Shown here in pieces: positions 1 through 9,112 of a stretch of DNA of 64,000 bases (position 1 is its first letter; each line of letters opens with the position of its first letter). The DNA is from Siderastrea radians. Lineage: Eukaryota > Cnidaria > Anthozoa > Scleractinia > Rhizangiidae. Position numbers and translations under genes: made by a program. The stretch covers positions 14,052,057-14,116,056 of the forward strand of contig OZ024898.1 of the NCBI GenBank assembly GCA_964017195.1, in the 5' to 3' direction. Below the pieces are notes generated by a model. It was not told the DNA's origin and ran no database searches. It was given only the letters and a program-made list of their open reading frames with translations.

Positions 1-116
1 GCTGCTAAAGGGCTCAAATCTAGCCATTTTATCACAATGTTCTCTCTCCAAAGGAATCAAAACATAAACAAACGCGCGCATTGCATTGTAGTCGACAGAG
101 AGTCGACAAGCGGCAG

Positions 117-416
117 ATGACAAATGATTTTTGGAAAGAGATCATTGAGAAAGAAACTTTGACAAAACAGATCCAGAGGAAACTTGACGTGCTAAACGTC
201 GATCTTGTACCGTCCGTGCCAGAGGCTTTTCTCGTACGCTTGATCACGTGCAAACGTGCTGTCTTTTACGCTAGAGAAATGTCTGGTACCCTGGGAATTG
301 ACCTTGATATTTCATGCAAAAGGCTTAAAGATACAAAAGATCTGCGCGAAACCTGTGAAAAAGGCGAAATCAATCGTCTTATGAGCCCTACCAATCGTCA
401 TCCGAATGAAAGCTGA
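117..416 (+). CDS. Unrecognised open reading frame, 99 codons
   Basis: An ATG at 117 opens a frame of about 99 residues ending in a TGA near 416. The composition looks protein-like (mixed charged and hydrophobic residues, two cysteines near the middle, Lys/Glu-rich helical start), but I recognise no domain. The frame stays open upstream of the ATG to a TTG at 81, so it could also be an internal exon of a gene beginning left of the window. It lies on the same strand as the FEM1-like fragment at 4632, but I cannot align it to FEM1 proteins. It could equally be a chance frame. Confidence 0.2.
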   Translation: MTNDFWKEIIEKETLTKQIQRKLDVLNVDLVPSVPEAFLVRLITCKRAVFYAREMSGTLGIDLDISCKRLKDTKDLRETCEKGEINRLMSPTNRHPNES

Positions 417-1154
417 AAATGACCTTGATTTGGAAGCTTATTTTTATAATCTGGGACTTAGTTGACAGCTCTAGCTTACAAAGCGGAAAAGTGTAATCCT
501 TTATCGGCACACATATGCAAAAACCCTGTACGATTTCAGTATTTCAAAAGTTATGACCGTTTGTATCAGCACATTTGCCCGCATTTGCGATTTTTCAGCC
601 TAAGGCTAATCGACACATTTCGATCAGATTTTGTCATAAATACAGCTCACCTGCCTCGCAGCTCGGGCTTATTTCCAACTTCAGCCGTTTTTCAGTTCCT
701 GGGATAGTTCAATTCCATGACAGATCCTGTAAATAGGTGGGTATTGCCTTCGAAGATTGAACACGGCCTCTGCCGTGTCGCTTGTCAGCAAAGCAAAACT
801 CGAAACCGTGGCCACGTCTCCCGCTAGAAATAGGCGATTAAAACATCGATTTGTAGCCGAATTTCCTCGAGAATCGGACAAAAAACTATCCAACTTTGGT
901 ATTTAGGAAGATAATCGAGAACTGAGGGCTTAAATCTCGAAGAAATCTTTCTGCTAAATCGCAAAAAGCTGATGAAACATCGTCGACTTGTGTTGCGATG
1001 CTGCTTTCGTGAAGGTCCGCACAAATGGGGAAACCGCTGATTGCTTCAGGATTCGATCCTAACTGTTTTTTTTTTCAAAAATGGAAACCCGCAAAAATTT
1101 CATACCAAACCGTAATTACTAGAATATTTAAACCTTAGAATTCCCTAGTACTAT
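417..1154. other. Intergenic stretch without recognised gene
   Basis: Short frames on both strands only, none protein-like. The stretch ends at the left terminus of the DDE transposon. Confidence 0.5.
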
Positions 1155-1581
1155 CTACGGAGCCCGCTAAGTGCCATTCAAAATTATACTTTCATTTTCA
1201 TTTATTCGCGACTTTTTTCGCGACTTTTTTTCGCGACTTTTTTCGCGACTTTTTTCGCGACTTTTTTCGCGACTTTATTCGCGACTTTGTTTTCGCGACT
1301 TTATTCGCGACTTTTTTTCGCGACTTTTTTCGCGACTTTTTTCGCGACTTTTTTCGCGACTTTCGTTCCACACACTGCGGGCTCAGAGCGCCAAAGCACA
1401 TGGAGAATAGATGGTCGTGATGTCCATTCCGAAGATGTTGCTTAAAGCAAGTGAAGTAGTATTTATCATTATAGCCTTTTCGCCGCTGTCGATGGCTGTT
1501 TTCCAGCAATATATGCCTGCACTACAGCCAGGACAACAGCGCAGTTCTTTTGAGCGTGACGATCTAATCGAGAGATATTTT
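1155..1581 (+). repeat. Left terminal inverted repeat of the DDE transposon
   Basis: About 427 bp matching the reverse complement of 4291-4630. It contains 13 CGCGAC units spaced by T-rich 6-8 bp linkers (1207-1362), then about 200 bp duplicating the 5' end of the transposase gene, ending at 1581 where similarity stops abruptly. The duplicated coding start has no downstream frame, so this end carries a dead copy of the gene's first part. Confidence 0.85.
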
Positions 1582-3159
1582 AGTTTATAGACTCCAGAAA
1601 TTGAAAGTAGATCCCCATGACGTTAGGACAGGCCTCTGTTCCACTTTATGATAAAATTTTCCGGACATTGGCATTACTCTGCGTTATTTTCAGCAAGTTT
1701 ACTGGAATGGGGCTATGTAATTAAGAGTAACATTGACATTTTTAGAGGGTTTTATATATAGCTAGGCTTCTACTTACTTAAGCCAATTAGACTATATGTT
1801 GTAGTGCTTCTCGCAAAGAAGCTGTATCATATATATCAGCAAATTTAAAGCTTTTAAAAAATCCTTCATTACCAGGACGGGGGATCGAAACAATTAGGAG
1901 GCATTGTGACGCCACAACTATATAGTTATATCAAGAGAAATTATATAAGGAAAATTTCAAAATTTCGAAATTTTCCGCGAGGAAATGAGAGCAGTCACGA
2001 GAGAATCTCCCTCTGTGCTATTAAAATTATAAATGAAATGGCTTGTTCGTTTGCAAAACATGTTACACCATTTCTTTAAATTACAGGGAGTTTGAAACGG
2101 CTGATCTGATTGGATTCCCTTTGTTAGATTCTATCCAATCAAATCATGTGCCCCCAGAGCCACTTGTTCCTCGTGCACTAGGCCCAGCCGGCTAAGAGGG
2201 ACAAGGGGCTCTGGGGACGAGAATGGGGGGCTTCATTTTGTACTTTCCCCGGATTTCGCTCGCCTGAGGAAACCAATAATGGCGGTAGGCTTTTGAACAT
2301 TGTGCCTTTTGTTTCCCCACTAGAATGCTTCACCTTAATGCTTCATTTTGCCCACTAAAATGCTGTCTGCTTCAAAAAATTCACTAAAATGCTCGCATAA
2401 TGCTCATTATACAGAGTTTGTTAATTAATTCTAGGGGTTTAACAGGGTGTTAACGCTAACAAAAACGTATTTTTTACGTACCAGTGATATAACGACAAAG
2501 TATTACGTGTACAAGTTTATAGTTTCTATACAGCAAAAAAATAATCCTTTAAATCATCTATTATTCTGTTCAACCTTTGATATTAAAGTAAAGAGGCTAA
2601 GTAGTTGACTATCCACTTTTGAATCTAGTCTTCAGTTCCTCTTTAGAAAATCATATTTATTATCATTTTCTCCGAAAAAAATATTTTTCTGGGAAAATGC
2701 CACTAAAATGCTAAAAAAAATGATTAATGCTTTTGCCTCACTAAAATGCTCGCAAAAATGCTAGCATAATGTGCATTAGCCTATATGTCGGCTCCTCGAA
2801 CTCTAACTCCACGATCAGCCCTAAAAATGTACAGAAAAATAGGGGACTGTGGACATTATAACAGGTTTTAAAATGTTTAATTTCATTTATTAAAATGTCA
2901 AAAGGATATCTTTCTGGTGATGATCGTACCTGTCAGTAAATACATTACTGAAGACCCTTAACCATATACTCTTGAATATACGAATTGAAGAACGAATCGA
3001 CGAACTTTACACAAGTCATACAACCAATCAGTTAACATCACGGATTAACTGACCACCAGTCAATGCTTAACGTCATTTGTTCGATCCATTTAAGTTATAG
3101 ACAAGTTATTGTACGCGAAACATTTCTGCAACAAACAGATCATAGACTACAAGCTATCC

Positions 3160-4461
3160 TCAGTGTACATCTTTTATGTTACTTAATAATTCTAAGTAAA
3201 GGAATTTAGCTTCCTCGGGATTTCTTGGCATCTGTAGCCCTTCATCTGCCATGATTAAATCGGCCAAATCTTTGAAAGCTGGCAAACAAGGCGAAGGGAG
3301 ATCCCGGGGACAGCACATCTCATCAGCTATTTCCACATCGTCCATATCTAACCTCGTTATGTAGTCTTCGGTTGAAGTAATTTCTGGCAGGAAATACAGC
3401 ATATCCGCTCGTCCCGGTGGAGACTCTGGATTAGAGGATGGCCTGATTCTATGAAGATTCCATAGCCTAGCCGCCCTCTGTAGCTCATCTTGCAAGATAT
3501 GCATGTAGCAAAAGCGAAGGCATTCTACATGGATTAAATCACTGTCACAATACAAGCCAATGTCTCGCATATTTTTAAAGTATTCTATCCACCAGTCAGC
3601 GCAGCCTCTTCGTAACTGACCCCACCATGCTTCAATTCGTTGATTTGAAACTGACCTGCCATACATGAAGCTCTTATCTCCGGCAAATGCATCCGCTGCT
3701 TCTCTTCTGAAGAATCGCTGAATTGCTGCCATAGTCACATTCTCTGTACCATTGTCTCCACGCAAAATGCGTGGTACACCTCCTACTGAACGGATATACC
3801 CTAAAAAATATTTGGCCACTACTCCTGGGTCATTGTTAGTTGTAGCAACGTCAATCCAAAGAATACGTCGGCTGTATCCGTCAATACAGCCGTGGACACA
3901 AAAGCCAAAGGGTTTGAGTTTGTCATAACCATCAACATGCCAAATAAAGTTAGGCCCTTTACCTCTGTATTGTCTACGCCGAAGCCTGTGTCTCGAACGT
4001 AGTTCCACTCCCGCCGGATCCACTATTTTTAGAATGCAACGCACTGTTTCCTTCATGACTAAATTGTACTCATTAATGAGTCTTTGCCACATGCCGCGAT
4101 AACCAACTATACTAGCACTGCCATTTAGCTCTGTCTCTATGGCCTTTAAGACATCTTCCATATCGCTTGTATTGTTTCTTCTACGTAATCCTCTACGCGA
4201 TAAAATCCTTTTGAGCTGGCGAAGACTCAGTTGAATTCCATGCTGTAACATGAGGAAGGCTAATATTTCCCAGTGTTGAAGCCCCAGTCGAAAATATCTC
4301 TCGATTAGATCGTCACGCTCAAAAGAACTGCGCTGTTGTCCTGGCTGTAGTGCAGGCATATATTGCTGGAAAACAGCCATCGACAGCGGCGAAAAGGCTA
4401 TAATGATAAATACTACTTCACTTGCTTTAAGCAACATCTTCGGAATGGACATCCCGACCAT
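3160..4461 (-). CDS. DDE integrase-core transposase
   Basis: Full-length frame of 433 codons with no internal stop. Residues about 47-91 look like a helix-turn-helix DNA-binding region (FERDDLIERYF...LKRILSRRGL). The catalytic core follows: HVDGYD with D177, CIDGYSRR at 192-199, RGDNGTE with D236, and NQRIEAWW with E277. This gives a D-58-D-40-E spacing typical of RNase H-fold integrases and transposases. The family is the large group of animal integrase-core proteins marked by IDGYSRR and NQRIEAWWG; I cannot name the superfamily. The first 27 residues are hydrophobic and unlike the rest, so translation probably starts at Met28 (MAVFQQYM). The gene sits wholly inside the inverted-repeat element at 1155-4630 and its 5' end lies in the right terminal repeat. 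Presumably it cuts and joins the element ends. Confidence 0.85.
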   Translation of the reverse strand: MVGMSIPKMLLKASEVVFIIIAFSPLSMAVFQQYMPALQPGQQRSSFERDDLIERYFRLGLQHWEILAFLMLQHGIQLSLRQLKRILSRRGLRRRNNTSDMEDVLKAIETELNGSASIVGYRGMWQRLINEYNLVMKETVRCILKIVDPAGVELRSRHRLRRRQYRGKGPNFIWHVDGYDKLKPFGFCVHGCIDGYSRRILWIDVATTNNDPGVVAKYFLGYIRSVGGVPRILRGDNGTENVTMAAIQRFFRREAADAFAGDKSFMYGRSVSNQRIEAWWGQLRRGCADWWIEYFKNMRDIGLYCDSDLIHVECLRFCYMHILQDELQRAARLWNLHRIRPSSNPESPPGRADMLYFLPEITSTEDYITRLDMDDVEIADEMCCPRDLPSPCLPAFKDLADLIMADEGLQMPRNPEEAKFLYLELLSNIKDVH

Positions 4462-4630
4462 CTATTCTCCATGTGCTTTGGCGCTCTGAGCCCGCAGTGT
4501 GTGGAACGAAAGTCGCGAAAAAAGTCGCGAAAAAAAGTCGCGAATAAAGTCGCGAAAAAAAGTCGCGAATAAAGTCGCGAATAAATGAAAATGAAAGTAT
4601 AATTTTGAATGGCACTTAGCGGGCTCTGTA
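4291..4630 (-). repeat. Right terminal inverted repeat of the DDE transposon
   Basis: About 340 bp, with six GTCGCG units at 4513-4582. The start codon and first ~57 codons of the transposase lie inside this repeat, so the terminal repeat is also the promoter, 5' untranslated region and N-terminal coding region of the gene. Confidence 0.85.
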
Positions 4631-4631
4631 G

Positions 4632-5309
4632 AAAACCGTCCTTGAGTATGAGAAACAACCAGAAAAGTTGAAAAGGGGACTTGAAGCCGTGACACTTGAA
4701 GAAGTGAAAACTTTTCTGAAAGGGGTAAAGGACCGAGAAGTTGAACATCTTTTAGACTCTTTATTAAGACTTCTGCAATTCTTACCCAGAGATGATCTAC
4801 ATAAAGACAATAACAAGTCAAGACTCTTGACATTGATGCAAACGATTTGCCGCTTGAACCCCCGCGATGAGAACGGAAATACATTGTTACATTTGGCTGT
4901 TGTAGATCGAAATGAGTTACCACTTTACAATCCTCCTCTACTATTTAAATTTCCGTGCGCTAAGACAATACAACTTCTCTTAAATGCAGGAATTAATGTT
5001 AATGCCGTCAACAGCAATGGCGATACTCCACTTCACAGAGCTGTAACTTTCAAACCCAGAAATTACAAGACTCATCTTTTGACTGATATGTTGAAGGTCT
5101 TGTTAGATGGAGGTGCCCACCTTGATTTTGCCAACAATTACGGTAAAACGGCCATCGACATGGCTCAAACTAACGAGGCACGCAGGATTCTTTCTGAGAG
5201 AAAAACATTGGTGTTAAAGTGCATCGCTGCCAGAGCTGTAAAAAAGTTTGGTATTCCTTATTTAGGAGTGGTTCCCAAAACACTTGAAAGATACGTTAGC
5301 ATGCATTAA
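4632..5309 (+). CDS. FEM1-like protein, C-terminal part
   Basis: FEM1 proteins are substrate receptors of CUL2 E3 ubiquitin ligases that recognise C-terminal degrons. This open stretch of about 225 codons matches only the C-terminal third of the family: a KTVLEYE helix as in CKSVLEIE of vertebrate FEM1, an L-x-NPRDENGNTLLHLAV ankyrin start, NSNGDTPLHRAV and NYGKTAIDMA ankyrin repeats, and the diagnostic end LKCIAARAV...VPKTLERYVSMH. There is no ATG for the first 60 codons. The frame opens exactly at the end of the DDE transposon (stop at 4629-4631; a possible splice acceptor CTGTAG is formed by the transposon terminus itself). The N-terminal ankyrin and TPR part is not in the window. It is either a 3' exon of a gene starting further left or a 5'-truncated copy. 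Confidence 0.75.
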   Translation, partial: KTVLEYEKQPEKLKRGLEAVTLEEVKTFLKGVKDREVEHLLDSLLRLLQFLPRDDLHKDNNKSRLLTLMQTICRLNPRDENGNTLLHLAVVDRNELPLYNPPLLFKFPCAKTIQLLLNAGINVNAVNSNGDTPLHRAVTFKPRNYKTHLLTDMLKVLLDGGAHLDFANNYGKTAIDMAQTNEARRILSERKTLVLKCIAARAVKKFGIPYLGVVPKTLERYVSMH

Positions 5310-5351
5310 AAGTGTTTTGCATCTCACTGTGTTAGTTTTCTTTCTGATATA

Positions 5352-5660
5352 AAAGCAATGGAGTTAAAGTGCATTGCTGCACAAAAAGGATGTAAAAAAG
5401 TTTGCGGGTTTTTCCCAAAACACTTGCAAACCACATTAACATGCATTAGCACTACATAAGTATATGTATTAAAAATTTTAAAAACATGTATAAGCATGTA
5501 TTAAAAATGTATTTATATGCACGTAACATATTAGCATGTATTAGAAATACACAAATATAAATTCACGAAGCATGCATTAAAAACTATTAGCATATGTGTA
5601 TGAAGCCAGTGCAAAAAATGTGTTAGCATATAAGGATGCATTAAAATTACAGTAAGTATG
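5352..5660 (+). repeat. Decayed duplicate of the FEM1 3' end plus derived minisatellite
   Basis: 5352-5446 is a diverged copy of 5205-5310, the last ~35 codons and stop of the FEM1-like gene. It shares TTAAAGTGCAT, GTAAAAAAGTTTG, CCCAAAACACTTG and CATGCATTA, but has a ~24 bp deletion and no frame. From 5430 to 5660 the motif around the stop codon (TTAGCATGCATTAAAA) recurs several times in degenerate form. Confidence 0.7.
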
Positions 5661-8600
5661 CATGGATTCATAGATGTCATGTTTTACTATGCAAATTGGT
5701 AATTAATACCCTGGGGATTATGCAAGTAAGACTATAAAAGAATTCACACGTGCTCCACCCCATCATTCTACTCGAGGCCGCGAAAGTGAAGAGGTTGGCG
5801 ACCCACCCTCCCACCCATTGAGTAAGTCGGGCTTGATCCTGTCCGCTTCTACTTTCGTCTGGTCTTAGGCTTGTCCCAGGCCAGAGCGATTCTCCATACC
5901 TTATTACCATGTCATGAATAACAATACCCAGGGTAGAATATTACACTCAGACATGTATTGTGAAAGGAAGTTACGGTTTGTGAGATATATGTTTATGTGT
6001 ACGAAAGTCATTTTGCCACAGAATATTGGCCTAGCTTGTTCGCTCTAAGGCAATGGAGAAACTGTTAGGTTCGCGGTTTGTGCAAATGGTAAGCAAAACT
6101 CCGAATGGGAAATTCCGTGCGAGATTGGCGTGTACCATTTGTCCAATTTAATCTTACTAGTTTACAAAGAGAGTCTGGAACTAGTTTGACCATTGGCGCA
6201 AGACCTGGAACTCTGGTGAAAGAAAACAAATGGAACACAATTTTCCGCTTGAATATCCCGATTTGGAGTTTTGGACTATTTCAAGACGTTCCGTTTATTT
6301 CTGAAATTTTCCCGTCGAGCAAACCAAAATAGCCTTACCAGTTCCAAACGACCCTTGCTAATTTATTGAGCCGTACCAGTGATAAAGTGGCGCGGGGAGT
6401 TTACGGGCGATTCAAGTCGGGAACTTACAACGGAAAAACTAACGTATAGAAAACTGATTTGTATTTTAAGGGACTTTTAGAAATTCTATATTTTTCTTTG
6501 CCATTTGCGACATCGAATTGATTTACTGGGCGCTAAGAAGCGAGAATGTGGGCAAACAATGCATCCATGATAATCTCCAGACGACATCCGATAAACTGGA
6601 AAACGGATAACCTTGTTGTTCGAACTAAAACACTGGAAATTAAAATGATTCTAATAACACTGATAGTTGTTTGCTCCTAATTAATGTACCTCTACAGGGG
6701 ACTGGTTTTAAAGACATAGAGACGATTTGTCGGCTAAAATACTGAGTCTTTTTTTGAGCTAGAGTTTTATCAGTTGCAACAATAGGCTTTGGGGATCAAA
6801 AGACTGGTATCTCCTGGCATCATCCGTCAGTTCTTGATGAAATGTCATCTTTCCAAGTCCGTATAGGGATTGACATTGTAAAAAAAAAAAAGAAAGAACT
6901 GAAATTCAGTTTAGGAAAGGAAAACTGTAACCGCAAAATGCACTCACTTTGGCTCCGTTAGTACTGAGCACCTGACACTGCGAGAAAACAGAGAACAACC
7001 GGACAGAGGAAATGTGTTTATTCTATTATTTATTGCATTCTTTACAGTATATGTAAGAACGGGATAGAAGCTAAATACAATATTTGCCTTGCTTAAATAA
7101 TCTTAATCTGGCCTTCTGGGACGTAATGTCAACTCGGATAGCTACAATAAGGACAAAAAACAAACAAACAAACAAACAAATAAAATAAAAACAAACAAGC
7201 AAAATTTCTATCTGAAATCGTAAGGCGGATACGAAGAAATCCGCGAATGCAACCATCAAACGTCGTTTAAAGTGAGAACTTTAGTCTTAATGTGTTTATC
7301 GAAAAAAAAGACGTATTGCAGTTTAGCACAAACATGAAAGCGTAAAGCCCACCGTTTTAAGCTTGGCTTGCTACGAACTCCTGTTAAAAACCCCTTTAAC
7401 ATTGAATTTGTTTGTTGAGAAACAATTTTCTGTCACCTCAGTGTAACAGGTGCGAAACACGAACCACGGCCGCCCAGAAAAAAAATTGAAACAAAATTTT
7501 TATGGATATCGAAGGTTCTCAACACATCGCGCATTTTAGAATATGAATTGGTCAAGGAAAATTTGTAGCCATTTCATTGTTTTGTTCTCGACTTCTGATC
7601 GGCTAATTTAAAATTTTGTTTCAAAGTTTTGTCTGGATGCTCTCGGATCGCATAGACGCATTGTAAATAAGTTTCCCCAAATTGACATACTTTCTGCATT
7701 CTTTACAGGTACTAATTTATCAGTAAAACGACCAAAAGTCTTAAATATCGCTCTGTTTCTTTACACTGAATTCTACAGCTACCTATTGTGTGTACTCGGA
7801 TGACCCTGAGGAGGAAGGAAAGCTTTTATATAAATAAGATGACTAGTAAACGCAATGCATTCATTTTGGAACACAGAAGACAAAGTATTTATATACCAAA
7901 TAACCTAGTTAGGGGTCTAAGTCATAAATAACAAATACAAGGCCTATTTAGTCACCATTTAGTCACTTGGTTGACCTTATATTACAATCTAAAAGATGAA
8001 CACCTAAGAATGATTCATGTATTATACCATTACCTAAATTCGAGCATGTCTCCAAACAAAATATTCAAAGGAAACTGTTGCGTATGCCTTTCTGATACTT
8101 CTCGTTTGGTTTTGGACGGAGACGTTGTCAGGAAAATAACTTTTCATTCCCAAGATCCCTTTAGACTTCCTCCAAGTCGCCCCCCCTTTTTCGGTGGAGG
8201 GGGGGGGGGCGAAAGAGCTGTTTTCTTTGGGGACAAAAGCCGGATATGTGCTTGTGCAGCGCGCGACATGAGAGAGATGTTCAGACCCTTGTAAAAAACG
8301 CACGTGGAATATGTGCGTGTGGTAAAAGTAATGCGCCATTTTGATTCACGTGCGCGAACTGCGTGTCTCCTCCATAACCAAACGAGCCAATTGCAGTAAG
8401 TCTAAAGATCGTTCTACAGACCATCAAACTTTTACACCTCTTAGAAACGTGCTCAAGTAACAAAATTTATATATCTCTAAAAATAATGTGTACAAAAGCA
8501 AGCTATTCAATTATTATCAGATGTATAAAACGTCCTGCAGTATTTATTTTACAAACCTTTCTTTATACAAGTAAAATGCTCCTTAAAAGAAACTTTAGTC

Positions 8601-9112
8601 CACTTCTGGAACAGTGTATGTTGTGATGTGTGATGGCAAATATGTATGGCAGGTAGTCCAGTCGTGGATTTAAATAGCATGGTATTGCGTTATGGAGGCA
8701 AGTCCAGACTTAGCCTGTTCCAGGCTCCGAGACAAAAAAAAAAAAACGCGTGGGGGTTGAGGAGAGACAAGGCGTCTATTTTCGCTTCCCCTTTGCGCCG
8801 TCTCTCCTATCTGAGACCCTATATTATTCGAGAGCCTGGGACACGTTATCCAGTCTACATTTTTCACTATCTTATCTCCTAGACTACACACACAATACGA
8901 ACAAATCATGTCGTCAGTGTCACGACAATGAAGCCTTAAGTAGTGTGACATCCCCGAGTCTTAAATTTGTCACGCTGCGCTGCCCTCTTACAATCAAGCT
9001 CAACGCACCGTGACATTCATGAGTGAACGGACTCTGAAAACGCAGGAATGAGTATGTCTTATAAAAAAAGTCGAGAGCAGTGAGACGTTATTTTAAAAAA
9101 ATGTAAAAATTG
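5661..9112. other. Intergenic stretch with minor repeats
   Basis: No supported gene. It contains an (AAAC)n-type microsatellite at about 7150-7200, a C-tract/G-tract hairpin at about 8179-8210, and an inverted-repeat element at about 8712-8844 whose ends read AGCCTGTTCCAGGCTC and GAGCCTGGGACAC. The remaining frames are short and not protein-like. Confidence 0.5.

Larger units (their letters stand above)
1155..4630 (-). mobile_element. DDE transposon with very long terminal inverted repeats
   Basis: The two ends are reverse complements: CTACGGAGCCCGCTAAGTG at the left and its near-perfect complement at 4612-4630. The inverted repeats run inward for about 427 bp (left) and 340 bp (right). The size difference comes from the copy number of a 12-14 bp CGCGAC-T(n) repeat, about 13 copies left and 6 right. 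Inside is one transposase gene on the minus strand and about 1.6 kb of apparently non-coding DNA at 1582-3159, holding two clusters of a CACTAAAATGCT-type repeat (2319-2410 and 2697-2785). I see no convincing target-site duplication: the flanks CTAC and GTAG are complementary and probably belong to the termini. The inverted repeats and intact gene suggest recent activity. Confidence 0.8.

Noticed and set aside
1198..1509. Arg/Ser/Lys-rich and Phe/Ser/Arg-rich frames at both transposon ends
   Set aside because: Direct translation of the CGCGAC subterminal array on both strands; no sign of a real protein.
1145..4640. Target-site duplication of the DDE transposon
   Set aside because: The flanking CTAC and GTAG are complementary, not direct repeats, and belong to the termini. 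Beyond them the flanks do not match.
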